Assembly: GCA_035540495.1 (NCBI GenBank)
Contig: DATLGL010000034.1
Location: 1 to 19,460 of the forward strand
Source of the DNA: DASVEG01 sp035540495
GTDB taxonomy: Bacteria; Actinomycetota; Acidimicrobiia; Acidimicrobiales; CADCTF01
DNA length: 19,460 nt
Direction of reading: 5' to 3'
In this document: positions 7,911-14,141 of the stretch, piece after piece
How the letters are laid out: each line of letters starts with the position of its first letter
How positions within the stretch are numbered: the first letter of the stretch is position 1
The notes under the pieces: model-generated
What the model was told of the DNA's origin: nothing
Seen by the model: only the letters and a program-made list of their open reading frames with translations
Database searches by the model: none
Position numbers and translations under genes: made by a program

Positions 7911-8321
7911 TCAACCGCCGGCGGACGCCTGGCGCTCGCGCCACCTGGCGACGGTGCGTTCGACGTCGAAGGGCATGATCGCCGTCGGAGGTCCCTCCAG
8001 CGGCTTGCGGTTCGCCTCCCGGATCTCCGGGTTGACCGCCTCGACGATCGCCCGCACCTCCTCCTCCGAACGGGCTGCCCGCAGCGCCTCCTTCGCGGCG
8101 TCGACCTTCCGAGTCAGCGCGACCGACGGCGGGACGAACGACAGTTCCTCCCGCTGGAGCTTCTGGCGGATCCACCACATCTCGTCGTACGGACGATCGA
8201 GGTCGCTGATCGGCTTCCCCTTGCCGGGCAGGTTCTCGAACTCGCCCCGCTCCTGCGCCTCTCGGATCTGCTGGTCGATCCAGGTCTCGAACCGCATGTT
8301 CGGCGGCTTGCGCTCCGTCAT
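7911..8321 (-). CDS. DUF1992 (DnaJ-C28-like conserved domain) protein, 136 aa
   Basis: This is a small conserved cytoplasmic protein of unknown function. It carries the DUF1992 signature: MRFETWIDQQIREAQERGEF (9-28) followed by ENLPGKGKP and DEMWWIRQKLQREEL. The same domain occurs in the eukaryotic DNAJC28 protein, but no J domain is present here, so a chaperone role cannot be read from the sequence. The start is the ATG at 8321, which shares its A with the Nudix TGA stop (TGATG), indicating translational coupling; the longer open frame upstream lies inside the Nudix gene and is rich in Arg, as expected of a shadow. The C-terminal half is helical and charged. Confidence 0.9.
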   Translation of the reverse strand: MTERKPPNMRFETWIDQQIREAQERGEFENLPGKGKPISDLDRPYDEMWWIRQKLQREELSFVPPSVALTRKVDAAKEALRAARSEEEVRAIVEAVNPEIREANRKPLEGPPTAIMPFDVERTVARWRERQASAGG

Positions 8322-8866
8322 CAGAAGGCCTCCACCCGCAACATCGCCCGGTCGCCCGCGGCCAACCGGACGACGGCGGCGCCTTCCTCGTGGCCGGCGT
8401 CGAGGAAGAGGTCGATCGCGTCGCACACGGGCATCGGCTTCACCTCCACGATCGTCTCACCGTCGCAAGGCTCCGGCACACCGTCGAGCTCCACGTCGCC
8501 CCAGCCGTAGAGCATGCAGAACTGCGGGTGGGGGAGATGCGGTCGCCACGGCTCCGGCGCGCTGTCGACGCACCAGTCGGTCCCGAAGGGCCGGTACGAC
8601 AGGAGCGTGCCGCCGATCTCCTCCCGCATCTCGCGCACCGCCGTCTCGAGCGGCGTCTCGCCCGGCTCCCTGGTACCACCGGGCACCATCCATCCCCACT
8701 CCGCCGACCGGGTGAGGACGCACCGGCCGTCGTCGAGGAACGGCACGACTCGCACGCGACTCACCATCGCGCTGGGGGCGAGGCCGGGCCGGTACTGCAC
8801 CGAGATCCTCCCGTCCGCCCACGTGCGGGGTGCGAGAAGACGTTCGATCGCCAGCTGCAGGGTCAT
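8321..8866 (-). CDS. Nudix hydrolase, 181 aa
   Basis: This enzyme hydrolyses a nucleoside diphosphate linked to another group; the substrate cannot be inferred. A complete Nudix box is present: GTREPGE, seven residues, then REMREEIGG, fitting GX5EX7REUXEEXGU. The preceding GWMVPGG and strand VVPFLDDGRCVLTRS are typical of the fold. The ATG at 8866 has GGGAGG 5 nt upstream; the 39-residue extension in the open frame has no ribosome site and runs through the promoter region. It heads a three-gene operon with DUF1992 and GNAT genes. Its upstream region holds a -35-like TTGACA and a perfect CRP-type palindrome, so regulation is likely. Confidence 0.92.
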   Translation of the reverse strand: MTLQLAIERLLAPRTWADGRISVQYRPGLAPSAMVSRVRVVPFLDDGRCVLTRSAEWGWMVPGGTREPGETPLETAVREMREEIGGTLLSYRPFGTDWCVDSAPEPWRPHLPHPQFCMLYGWGDVELDGVPEPCDGETIVEVKPMPVCDAIDLFLDAGHEEGAAVVRLAAGDRAMLRVEAF

Positions 8867-8887
8867 GCCGGCCTCCCCAAGGTCGCT

Positions 8888-8903
8888 TGTGAATACCTTC
8901 ACA
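8888..8903. promoter_or_regulatory. CRP/GlxR-type palindrome upstream of the Nudix operon
   Basis: The 16-bp sequence TGTGAATACCTTCACA matches the CRP-family consensus TGTGA-N6-TCACA at all ten defined positions. It lies 22 nt before the Nudix ATG and downstream of a TTGACA element, a position where binding would block transcription. The regulator is not in the window; a CRP/FNR-superfamily protein such as GlxR is the natural candidate. Confidence 0.6.
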
Positions 8904-8917
8904 TGAGTTGACGGAAG

Positions 8918-8923
8918 TGTCAA
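8918..8923 (-). promoter_or_regulatory. Consensus -35 element (TTGACA) for the Nudix operon
   Basis: The minus strand reads TTGACA here, 52 nt before the Nudix ATG. The hexamer at 17-nt spacing (GAAGGT, 8900-8895) is a poor -10 and lies inside the CRP-like palindrome. GGTATT sits at 20-nt spacing. The same bases form half of a small inverted repeat, TTGAC-N6-GTCAA (8908-8923). Confidence 0.4.
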
Positions 8924-8950
8924 CCGATTTGTGCCATGGCCAGACGCGAC

Positions 8951-8995
8951 TCTGGAGGCGGAACGTGGCCCGAGGGCCCACAAACCGCCTCCAGA
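8951..8995 (-). terminator. Long hairpin downstream of the sigma factor gene
   Basis: The arms TCTGGAGGCGG (8951-8961) and CCGCCTCCAGA (8985-8995) pair over 11 bp with no mismatch, and the loop contains a second imperfect GC stem (about 8965-8981). It starts 16 nt after the sigma stop codon on the minus strand, the right place for a terminator. No T-run follows on either strand, so it may be an atypical actinobacterial terminator or a 3'-end stabiliser. Confidence 0.55.
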
Positions 8996-9010
8996 ACGAA
9001 AGGGGTGGGT

Positions 9011-9931
9011 CTAGGAAAGGCTGAACGCGCCGTCCCGCGACGGGTGGCGCAGCTTCGACATCGCCTTCGACTCGATCTGGCGGATGCGCTCCCGGGTGAG
9101 GGAGAAGTGCTGGCCGACGTCGTCGAGCGTGCGGGGCTCGCCGCCGTCGAGGCCGAAGCGCAGGCGGAGGATCGAGCGCTCCCTCTCGTCGAGCGACGAG
9201 AGGATCTGCTCGACCTCGTCGACCAGGGCGCCTTCGAGCGCCGCATCCTCGGGCGACACCGCCGACTCGTCCTTGACGATGTCGGCCATCTCCGCGTCGG
9301 AGTCCTCCCGCAGCGGGGCCGACAGCGACGTCGGCTCCTGCAGGTGGAGGAGGAGCGTGCGGATCTTGTCGAACGGCTCGTCCATCGCCTCGGCGATCTC
9401 TGCCGTGGTCGGGCCGCGGCCGAGCTGATCCTCCAGCTCCGCCCGGGTGCGCTGGAGCTGCTTGATCATGTCGCCGGCGTGGACGGGCAGGCGGATCGAG
9501 CGACCCGTGTTTGCGATGCCGCGGGTGATCGACTGGCGGATCCACCACGTCGCGTACGTGGAGAACTTGAAGCCCTTGCGGTGGTCGAACTTCTCGACCG
9601 CGTGCATCAGGCCGAGGTTGCCCTCCTGGACAAGGTCGAGGAGCGGCACACCCGACGCCTGGTACTTCTTGGCGATCGACACGACGAGGCGGAGGTTCGA
9701 CTCCACGAACTGGCGCTCCGCGTCTTCGCCCTCCTGGACGAGGCGACGGAGCTGCCGACGCCGGGCGGCATCGGGCTTCGTGTTCCTCAGCTCCTCGGCA
9801 GCCTCCAGCCCGACGCGACGAGCTTCGGCGAGGCGGGCCTCGTCGTCCTTCGTCAGCAGGGCATGCTTGCCGATGTCGGTCAGGTACAGCCGGACGAGGT
9901 CTTCATCCGGCAGTTGATCGCGCTTCGCCAC
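9011..9931 (-). CDS. RNA polymerase sigma factor, sigma-70 group 1/2 (SigA/SigB-like), 306 aa
   Basis: This sigma factor directs RNA polymerase to -35/-10 promoters. Region 1.2 (LPDEDLVRLYLTDIGKHALL, 7-26), region 2 (FVESNLRLVVSIAKKY, then LVQEGNLGLMHAVEKFD and STYATWWIRQSI at 124-135), region 3 (LPVHAGDMIKQLQR) and region 4 (LRLRFGLDGGEPRTLDDVG and LTRERIRQIESKAMSKLRHP) are all present. The region 2.4 and 4.2 recognition helices match primary sigmas. It lacks the long N-terminal extension of actinobacterial SigA and ends abruptly in RDGAFSLS instead of the usual LRDYL tail, so a group 2 factor (HrdB/SigB paralogue) is likely; a short primary sigma is possible. The GTG at 9931 has GGAGG 7 nt upstream, and a hairpin precedes it. 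It is divergent from pncB. Confidence 0.95.
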   Translation of the reverse strand: MAKRDQLPDEDLVRLYLTDIGKHALLTKDDEARLAEARRVGLEAAEELRNTKPDAARRRQLRRLVQEGEDAERQFVESNLRLVVSIAKKYQASGVPLLDLVQEGNLGLMHAVEKFDHRKGFKFSTYATWWIRQSITRGIANTGRSIRLPVHAGDMIKQLQRTRAELEDQLGRGPTTAEIAEAMDEPFDKIRTLLLHLQEPTSLSAPLREDSDAEMADIVKDESAVSPEDAALEGALVDEVEQILSSLDERERSILRLRFGLDGGEPRTLDDVGQHFSLTRERIRQIESKAMSKLRHPSRDGAFSLS

Positions 9932-9948
9932 AGATACGCCTCCGAGAT

Positions 9949-9968
9949 CCCCCGCTGCTCTGCGGGGG
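9949..9968 (-). promoter_or_regulatory. Perfect 7-bp hairpin in the sigma factor leader
   Basis: CCCCCGC (9949-9955) pairs with GCGGGGG (9962-9968) around a 6-nt loop, 6 nt upstream of the GGAGG ribosome site (9938-9942) of the sigma gene. It is stable enough to influence translation or to act as an attenuator. Further upstream, GGGTAC (9980-9985) and GTACCC (9999-10004), then ACCCGC (10001-10006) and GCGGGT (10014-10019), form overlapping alternative stems. Confidence 0.4.
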
Positions 9969-10092
9969 CAAAGGGACAAGGGTACGCCTATTTCGGCGGT
10001 ACCCGCCCGTCGAGCGGGTCATCCGTCGTGAAACAGGTTCATTTTTCCAGATTCAGCACCCACGCGGAGGACGATTCGTCCGCTCCGAGTGG

Positions 10093-10120
10093 TTGCGGTG
10101 TCCGGCGAACAGGGTAATAC
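10093..10120 (+). promoter_or_regulatory. Sigma-70 promoter for the pncB-pncA-nrtR operon
   Basis: A -35-like TTGCGG (10093-10098) and a -10-like TAATAC (10115-10120) are separated by 16 nt. Initiation about 7 nt after the -10 would leave a leader of roughly 8 nt before the pncB ATG (10135), too short for a ribosome site, which agrees with the absence of one. Confidence 0.55.
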
Positions 10121-10135
10121 TCAGTTTGAGCATAA
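10115..10135. promoter_or_regulatory. Candidate NrtR operator overlapping the pncB -10 and start codon
   Basis: Left half TAATACTCA (10115-10123) and right half TGAGCATAA (10127-10135) form a 9-3-9 interrupted palindrome with 7 of 9 paired positions. It covers the -10 hexamer, the likely transcription start and the A of the pncB ATG. The third gene of the operon encodes an NrtR-type repressor, so autoregulation through this site is the simplest reading. I could not compare it with curated NrtR sites. Confidence 0.5.
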
Positions 10136-11481
10136 TGGCTGATCGCGGCAGCACCGCCCTTCTGACCGACCACTACGAGCTCACGATGCTCGCGGCATCG
10201 CTTCGAGACGGGATGGCGCACCGGCCAGCGGTGTTCGAGGTCTTCGCCCGGTCACTGCCGCGGGGCCGGAGGTACGGCGTCTTCGCGGGGCTCGGACGGC
10301 TCCTCGACGCGATCGACGACTTCAAGTTCGGTCGCGACGAGCTCTCGTTCCTCCGCCGGCGCGGGTTCCTCGACGAGGCGACGCTCGAGTTCCTCGACGG
10401 CTACCGGTTCGAGGGCGACGTCGTCTCCTACCGCGAGGGCGAGGTGTACGTCCCGTGGTCGCCGGTGCTGACCGTCGAGGCGTCGTTCGCCGAGGCCGTG
10501 CTGCTCGAAACGCTGATCCTGTCGATCCTCAACCACGACACGGCGGTTGCGTCGGCCGCGTCTCGCATGGTGGGCGCGGCCGATGGCCGGCGGCTCCTCG
10601 AGATGGGCGGCCGCCGCACCCACGAGTTCGCCGCGGTCGCCGCGGCGCGAGCCGCCTTCGTCGCCGGGTTCGACGCCACGTCGAACCTCGAGGCGAGCCG
10701 CCGCTACGGCATCCCGACCGCGGGCACCGCCGCGCACGCGTTCACGCTGGCCCACGACGACGAGCGGGCTGCGTTCGCCAGCCAGCTCGACGCGCTCGGC
10801 GTCGGCACAACGCTGCTGGTCGACACCTACGACATCCCGACCGCGATCCGCACCGCGGTCGACCTCGCCCGCGGCCGCGGCGCGACCGGACCCGGCGCGA
10901 TCCGGATCGACTCCGGCGACCTCGTCGACGAGACCCGCCGCGCCCGGGCCCTGCTCGACGAGCTCGGCGCGTACGACACCCGCATCGTCGTGTCCGGCGA
11001 TCTCGACGAGTACGTGATCGAAGAGCTCGTGGAGTGCCGGGCGCCCATCGACAGCTTCGGCGTCGGCACACGTGTCGTCTCCGGCTCCGGTCATCCCACT
11101 GCGAGCTTCGTCTACAAGCTCGTGGCGATCGACGGCCGCCCCGTCGCGAAGCGCAGCGCGGGCAAGGCCACCGTCGGCGGACGGAAGCGGGCGTGGCGCG
11201 ACGTCGTCGACGGCACCGCACGCGCCGAGCACGTCGCCGCGTGGCCGGAACGCTTCGACGAAGCCGACGAGCACGACGGTCGCCACGGGCGCCCGCTGCA
11301 GGTGCTCGCCATCCGCGGCGGTCGACGACTGCACGATCCGTCGAACGACGACATCCGCGCCCGGCACCGCGAGTCGGTGGCCGAGCTCGATCACATGGCG
11401 CGCATGACGGTTGCGGGCGAGCCCGCCTTCGTCGTCACCGACCCCACGATCTCACCAGCATCCGAGGAGGAGCACCCATGA
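10135..11481 (+). CDS. pncB: Nicotinate phosphoribosyltransferase, 448 aa
   Basis: This cytoplasmic enzyme joins nicotinate to PRPP, with ATP, to make nicotinate mononucleotide, the entry step of Preiss-Handler NAD salvage. Recognisable elements are the N-terminal TDHYELTMLAASLRDG, FEVFARSLPRGRRYGVFAGL, the central LEMGGRRTHEFAAVAAARAAFVAGFDATSN, GTAAHAFTLAHDDE, and the phosphate-binding region IRIDSGDL followed by SGDLDEY and FGVGTRVV. The length is normal. The ATG at 10135 is chosen over an in-frame upstream start at 10093 because it fits the family's N-terminus and the promoter. The stop overlaps the pncA ATG as ATGA. Expression is probably controlled by NrtR from the same operon. Confidence 0.95.
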   Translation: MADRGSTALLTDHYELTMLAASLRDGMAHRPAVFEVFARSLPRGRRYGVFAGLGRLLDAIDDFKFGRDELSFLRRRGFLDEATLEFLDGYRFEGDVVSYREGEVYVPWSPVLTVEASFAEAVLLETLILSILNHDTAVASAASRMVGAADGRRLLEMGGRRTHEFAAVAAARAAFVAGFDATSNLEASRRYGIPTAGTAAHAFTLAHDDERAAFASQLDALGVGTTLLVDTYDIPTAIRTAVDLARGRGATGPGAIRIDSGDLVDETRRARALLDELGAYDTRIVVSGDLDEYVIEELVECRAPIDSFGVGTRVVSGSGHPTASFVYKLVAIDGRPVAKRSAGKATVGGRKRAWRDVVDGTARAEHVAAWPERFDEADEHDGRHGRPLQVLAIRGGRRLHDPSNDDIRARHRESVAELDHMARMTVAGEPAFVVTDPTISPASEEEHP

Positions 11482-12068
11482 CGAGAGCGCTCGTGATCGT
11501 CGACGTCCAGAACGACTTCTGCGAGGGCGGGAGCCTGGCGGTCGCCGGCGGCGCCGGCGTGGCGGCTGGCATCAGCGAGTACCTCGCCGCCAACCGCGAT
11601 CGCTACGCCGTCGTGGTGGCGACGAAGGACTGGCACGTCGATCCCGGGGCCCACTTCGCCTCTACGGGTGCGGTGCCGGATTTCGCGGCGACGTGGCCGG
11701 CCCACTGCGTCGCCGAGACCGAAGGAGCCGAGTTCCACCCGAACCTCGACCCGTCCGGCATCGACGCGGTGTTCCTCAAGGGACGGTACGAAGCGGCGTA
11801 CTCAGGCTTCGAGGGCCGCCACAGCGAGACCGACGAACCGCTCGCCGACTACCTACGGGCTCGGGACGTCGACGAGGTCGACGTCGTCGGCATCGCCACC
11901 GACTACTGCGACCGGGCGACGGCCCTCGACGCGGTCGCGAACGGGTTCCGGGTCCGGCTGCTGACCGACCTCGCAGCCGGCGTAGCTCCCGAGAGCACGG
12001 AGCGGGCGCTCGAGGAACTCGCCGCGGCGGGCGTCGACGTCACGACCTCGGCGAGCGCGCCGGGGTGA
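11478..12068 (+). CDS. pncA: Nicotinamidase, 196 aa
   Basis: PncA hydrolyses nicotinamide to nicotinate and ammonia, supplying the substrate of PncB. The cysteine-hydrolase triad is visible: Asp9 (VIVDVQNDF), Lys101 (VFLKGRYEAAYSGF) and Cys144 (GIATDYCDRATALDA). Metal ligands are Asp51 and His53 (KDWHVDPGAHF), with His59 or His76 completing the site. In Mycobacterium this enzyme activates pyrazinamide. The ATG at 11478 has GAGGAGG 7 nt upstream and overlaps the pncB stop by 4 nt; a much longer open frame extends upstream but is a shadow inside pncB. Its own stop overlaps the nrtR GTG as GTGA. Confidence 0.95.
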   Translation: MTRALVIVDVQNDFCEGGSLAVAGGAGVAAGISEYLAANRDRYAVVVATKDWHVDPGAHFASTGAVPDFAATWPAHCVAETEGAEFHPNLDPSGIDAVFLKGRYEAAYSGFEGRHSETDEPLADYLRARDVDEVDVVGIATDYCDRATALDAVANGFRVRLLTDLAAGVAPESTERALEELAAAGVDVTTSASAPG

Positions 12069-12769
12069 GCCCCGAACGTCAGTCGATCGCGGTCACGGTC
12101 GACGTCGTGCTGCTGACCATCCGGTCCGGCCAGCTGTCGGTGTTGCTCGTGCAGCGCGCCGCCGAGCCGTTCGCGGGCGACTGGGCTCTTCCCGGAGGGT
12201 TCGTGCACGACGACGAAGACCTCGATGCCGCGGCCGCCCGTGAGCTGCTCGAGGAGACGGGACTCGAGGCCTTCGCCGGCCACCTCGAGCAACTGCGAAC
12301 CTACGGCGCACCGGGGCGTGACCCGAGGCGGCGGGTCGTTTCGGTCGCGTACGTCGGCTTCATGCCCGACCTGCCGACGCCGGCGGCCGGGTCGGACGCG
12401 GCGGCCGCTCGGTGGTGGGCGGTCGACGATCTCGACGAAGGACCGTCGCTCGCGTTCGACCACGAGCAGATCCTTCGCGACGCGGTCGAACGGGCCCGGG
12501 CGAAGCTCGAGTACACGCCGCTCGCCGCGAGCTTCACCGAAGAGCCCTTCACCCTCACCGAGCTGCGCCGGGTCTACGAGGCGGTGTGGGGCACGCCGCT
12601 CCACGTCGGGAACTTCCGGCGCAAGGTGCTGTCGACGCCCGGCTTCGTCGAGCCCATCGGCGAGAAGGCGAAGGCGAGCGACGGCGGCCGCCCGGCCGAG
12701 CTCTACCGGCGGGGGACCGCGGTGGTGCTCCATCCGGCGATGCTGCGGACCGGCCCGGAGTCGACATGA
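12065..12769 (+). CDS. nrtR: NrtR-type Nudix-related transcriptional regulator of NAD metabolism, 234 aa
   Basis: NrtR family repressors join an N-terminal Nudix domain, which in studied members binds ADP-ribose or related NAD products, to a C-terminal winged helix. Here the Nudix domain (about 8-150) contains ALPGGFVHDDE, seven residues, then RELLEETGL, a complete catalytic signature; many NrtR proteins have a degenerate one. The C-terminal part has EPFTLTELRRVYEAVWG (160-176), HVGNFRRKVLSTPGFVEPIG, and GRPAELYRRG, which is the family's DNA-binding region. The GTG at 12065 overlaps the pncA stop. Position as the last gene of a pnc operon is the classic NrtR context. The alternative, an ordinary Nudix hydrolase, is disfavoured by the C-terminal domain. 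Confidence 0.92.
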   Translation: MSPERQSIAVTVDVVLLTIRSGQLSVLLVQRAAEPFAGDWALPGGFVHDDEDLDAAAARELLEETGLEAFAGHLEQLRTYGAPGRDPRRRVVSVAYVGFMPDLPTPAAGSDAAAARWWAVDDLDEGPSLAFDHEQILRDAVERARAKLEYTPLAASFTEEPFTLTELRRVYEAVWGTPLHVGNFRRKVLSTPGFVEPIGEKAKASDGGRPAELYRRGTAVVLHPAMLRTGPEST

Positions 12770-12819
12770 TGGTCTAGCCACGTTGTCAAGAACGGCGACG
12801 GCCTGCCGACTTCGCGGAC

Positions 12820-13989
12820 GTGGCCCGCCGTCTCCTCACTTGCGTCGCGGCCGCGCTGCTCCTCGTCGGAGTCGGTGCGGGCGTGTCCGGCGCGATCGGC
12901 GGCAACGCCGCGGAGTGGGACCCCGCCGTCGTCGACCTCGTCGCGTTCGTCGAGGCCGAGAGGGGCCTGCGGTTCGAGCACCCGGTGCCGGTCGCGGTGC
13001 TGAGGGACGACGAATTCGCGGCCGAGGTGGGGCGGGCGGCGCGATCGGCCGATGCGGACGACGGACGCCAGGCAGCCGAGCTGCGCGCGCTGGGGCTGAC
13101 CAGCGGCCACGACAGCGGGACGCTGGCGAACGTGGCAGCCGACCGGTACGTCGGCATGTACCGGCCTTCCACCGGTCGGATCGTCGTCCGGGCCGCGCGA
13201 TCGGCTCCCGCGTCGACGCCTTCGCTCATGGCTTCGCCGGCGGCTCGGGCGACGCTCGTCCACGAGCTCACCCACGCCCTCGACGACCAGCACCACGACC
13301 TCGCGCGTCTCGGTGGATCGAGAGCCGAGACGGACGGCGAGCGCTTCGCACGACGGGCCGTGATCGAAGCGTCCGCGTTGCTCGTCGAGCGCGCCTACCT
13401 CGACGCGATGAGCCAGGCCGATCGTGACGCGCACGACCGAGAGCTCGAGGCTCGGCGTCGGGCGCGCACGAAGCACGACGGTGCGGCGCGGCTGCTCGCG
13501 ATGCCCTACGTCGCGGGCCGCACGTTCGTCGACGCCGTCGCGGCGACACGCCCCCAGAGCCCCGGCGTGATCGACGACCTGCTGCGGATGCCGCCGGTGT
13601 CGGAGAAGCAGGTTCGCTGGCCGGAGACGTTCCTCGCCGGCGAGCGCCCGGTGCACGTAGATGCTCCGGCGTTGCGCGAGACGGAGCGGCGGACGGCGGA
13701 AGCGTCCGACGTCGGCGCGATCACGCTCGAGACGGTGCTCGCGCCGCACGTCGGCGACGAGCGGGCGGCTGCGGCCGGCCGCTCGTGGCGGGGCAGCGCG
13801 GCGACCCACTACGGGCGCGCCGACGGCACGGCGTGCCTCCGCATCGCGTTCGCGATCGCCGGTGCCGCGGTTGTTGCCACGGCGGGAGCCGTTGCCGACG
13901 CCGCGGCGCGGCTACCTGACGCGACGGCGGAGCACGACGGGCGGGGCCGCGTGGTGCTCGACGCGTGCGACGTCAGCCGACGGCGTTGA
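12820..13989 (+). CDS. Putative secreted or membrane-anchored zinc metallopeptidase (HELTH), 389 aa
   Basis: The N-terminus MARRLLTCVAAALLLVGVGA is a signal peptide or anchor, so the protein acts outside the membrane. The zinc motif HELTHALDDQHH has His148, Glu149 and His152; a Glu about 30 residues downstream (Glu183 in VIEASALLVERAY) could be the third ligand. A second hydrophobic stretch (IAFAIAGAAVVATAGAVADA, 342-361) lies near the C-terminus and is either a membrane segment or a buried helix. I cannot name a characterised homologue; the pattern resembles uncharacterised actinobacterial metallopeptidase-like proteins. The GTG at 12820 has no clear ribosome site. The gene follows nrtR by 50 nt on the same strand but has no functional link to it. 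Its 3' end overlaps the convergent 41-aa ORF by 17 nt. Confidence 0.75.
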   Translation: MARRLLTCVAAALLLVGVGAGVSGAIGGNAAEWDPAVVDLVAFVEAERGLRFEHPVPVAVLRDDEFAAEVGRAARSADADDGRQAAELRALGLTSGHDSGTLANVAADRYVGMYRPSTGRIVVRAARSAPASTPSLMASPAARATLVHELTHALDDQHHDLARLGGSRAETDGERFARRAVIEASALLVERAYLDAMSQADRDAHDRELEARRRARTKHDGAARLLAMPYVAGRTFVDAVAATRPQSPGVIDDLLRMPPVSEKQVRWPETFLAGERPVHVDAPALRETERRTAEASDVGAITLETVLAPHVGDERAAAAGRSWRGSAATHYGRADGTACLRIAFAIAGAAVVATAGAVADAAARLPDATAEHDGRGRVVLDACDVSRRR

Positions 13990-14098
13990 CGAGGACGGCG
14001 AACACCACGCCCGTCGCCATGATGGCGCTGAGGAAGACGATCGCCACGACGACGAAGGGATCGAGGGACTCGTCGTCGGGAAGCTCGCGCACCGCCAC
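13973..14098 (-). CDS. Small single-pass membrane peptide, 41 aa
   Basis: This short frame reads MAVRELPDDESLDP, then a hydrophobic segment VVVAIVFLSAIMATGVVFAV (16-35), then LVNAVG and a stop. An acidic N-terminus followed by one transmembrane helix and a short tail is the usual design of small membrane proteins. Start is a GTG at 14098; a second in-frame GTG is at 14092. I see no strong ribosome site. It lies 43 nt after the ABC ATPase stop on the same strand, with a hairpin (14122-14138) between them, and converges with the metallopeptidase gene. Function is unknown. The clean split between acidic head and hydrophobic helix makes chance less likely, but short high-GC frames are common. Confidence 0.5.
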   Translation of the reverse strand: MAVRELPDDESLDPFVVVAIVFLSAIMATGVVFAVLVNAVG

Positions 14099-14121
14099 GG
14101 AGTGAACGTACCCGGAACGAA

Positions 14122-14138
14122 CCGCCCGAAACGGGCGG
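14122..14138 (-). terminator. Hairpin after the ABC transporter operon
   Basis: CCGCCCG (14122-14128) and CGGGCGG (14132-14138) form a perfect 7-bp stem with a 3-nt loop, 3 nt after the ATPase stop codon on the minus strand. The minus strand continues TTCGTTCC, a weak T-rich run, so an intrinsic terminator is plausible. It would separate the ABC genes from the 41-aa ORF. Confidence 0.55.
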
Positions 14139-14141
14139 CCT

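Noticed and set aside
8951..8995. A riboswitch or small RNA in the sigma-Nudix gap
   Set aside because: The structure is a single long hairpin at the 3' end of the sigma gene with no conserved aptamer elements that I can recognise; a terminator is simpler.
10455..11477. Upstream extension of the pncA frame inside pncB
   Set aside because: The residues are almost entirely Arg/Ala/Pro and the conserved nicotinamidase N-terminus starts at the ATG at 11478 with a clear ribosome site.
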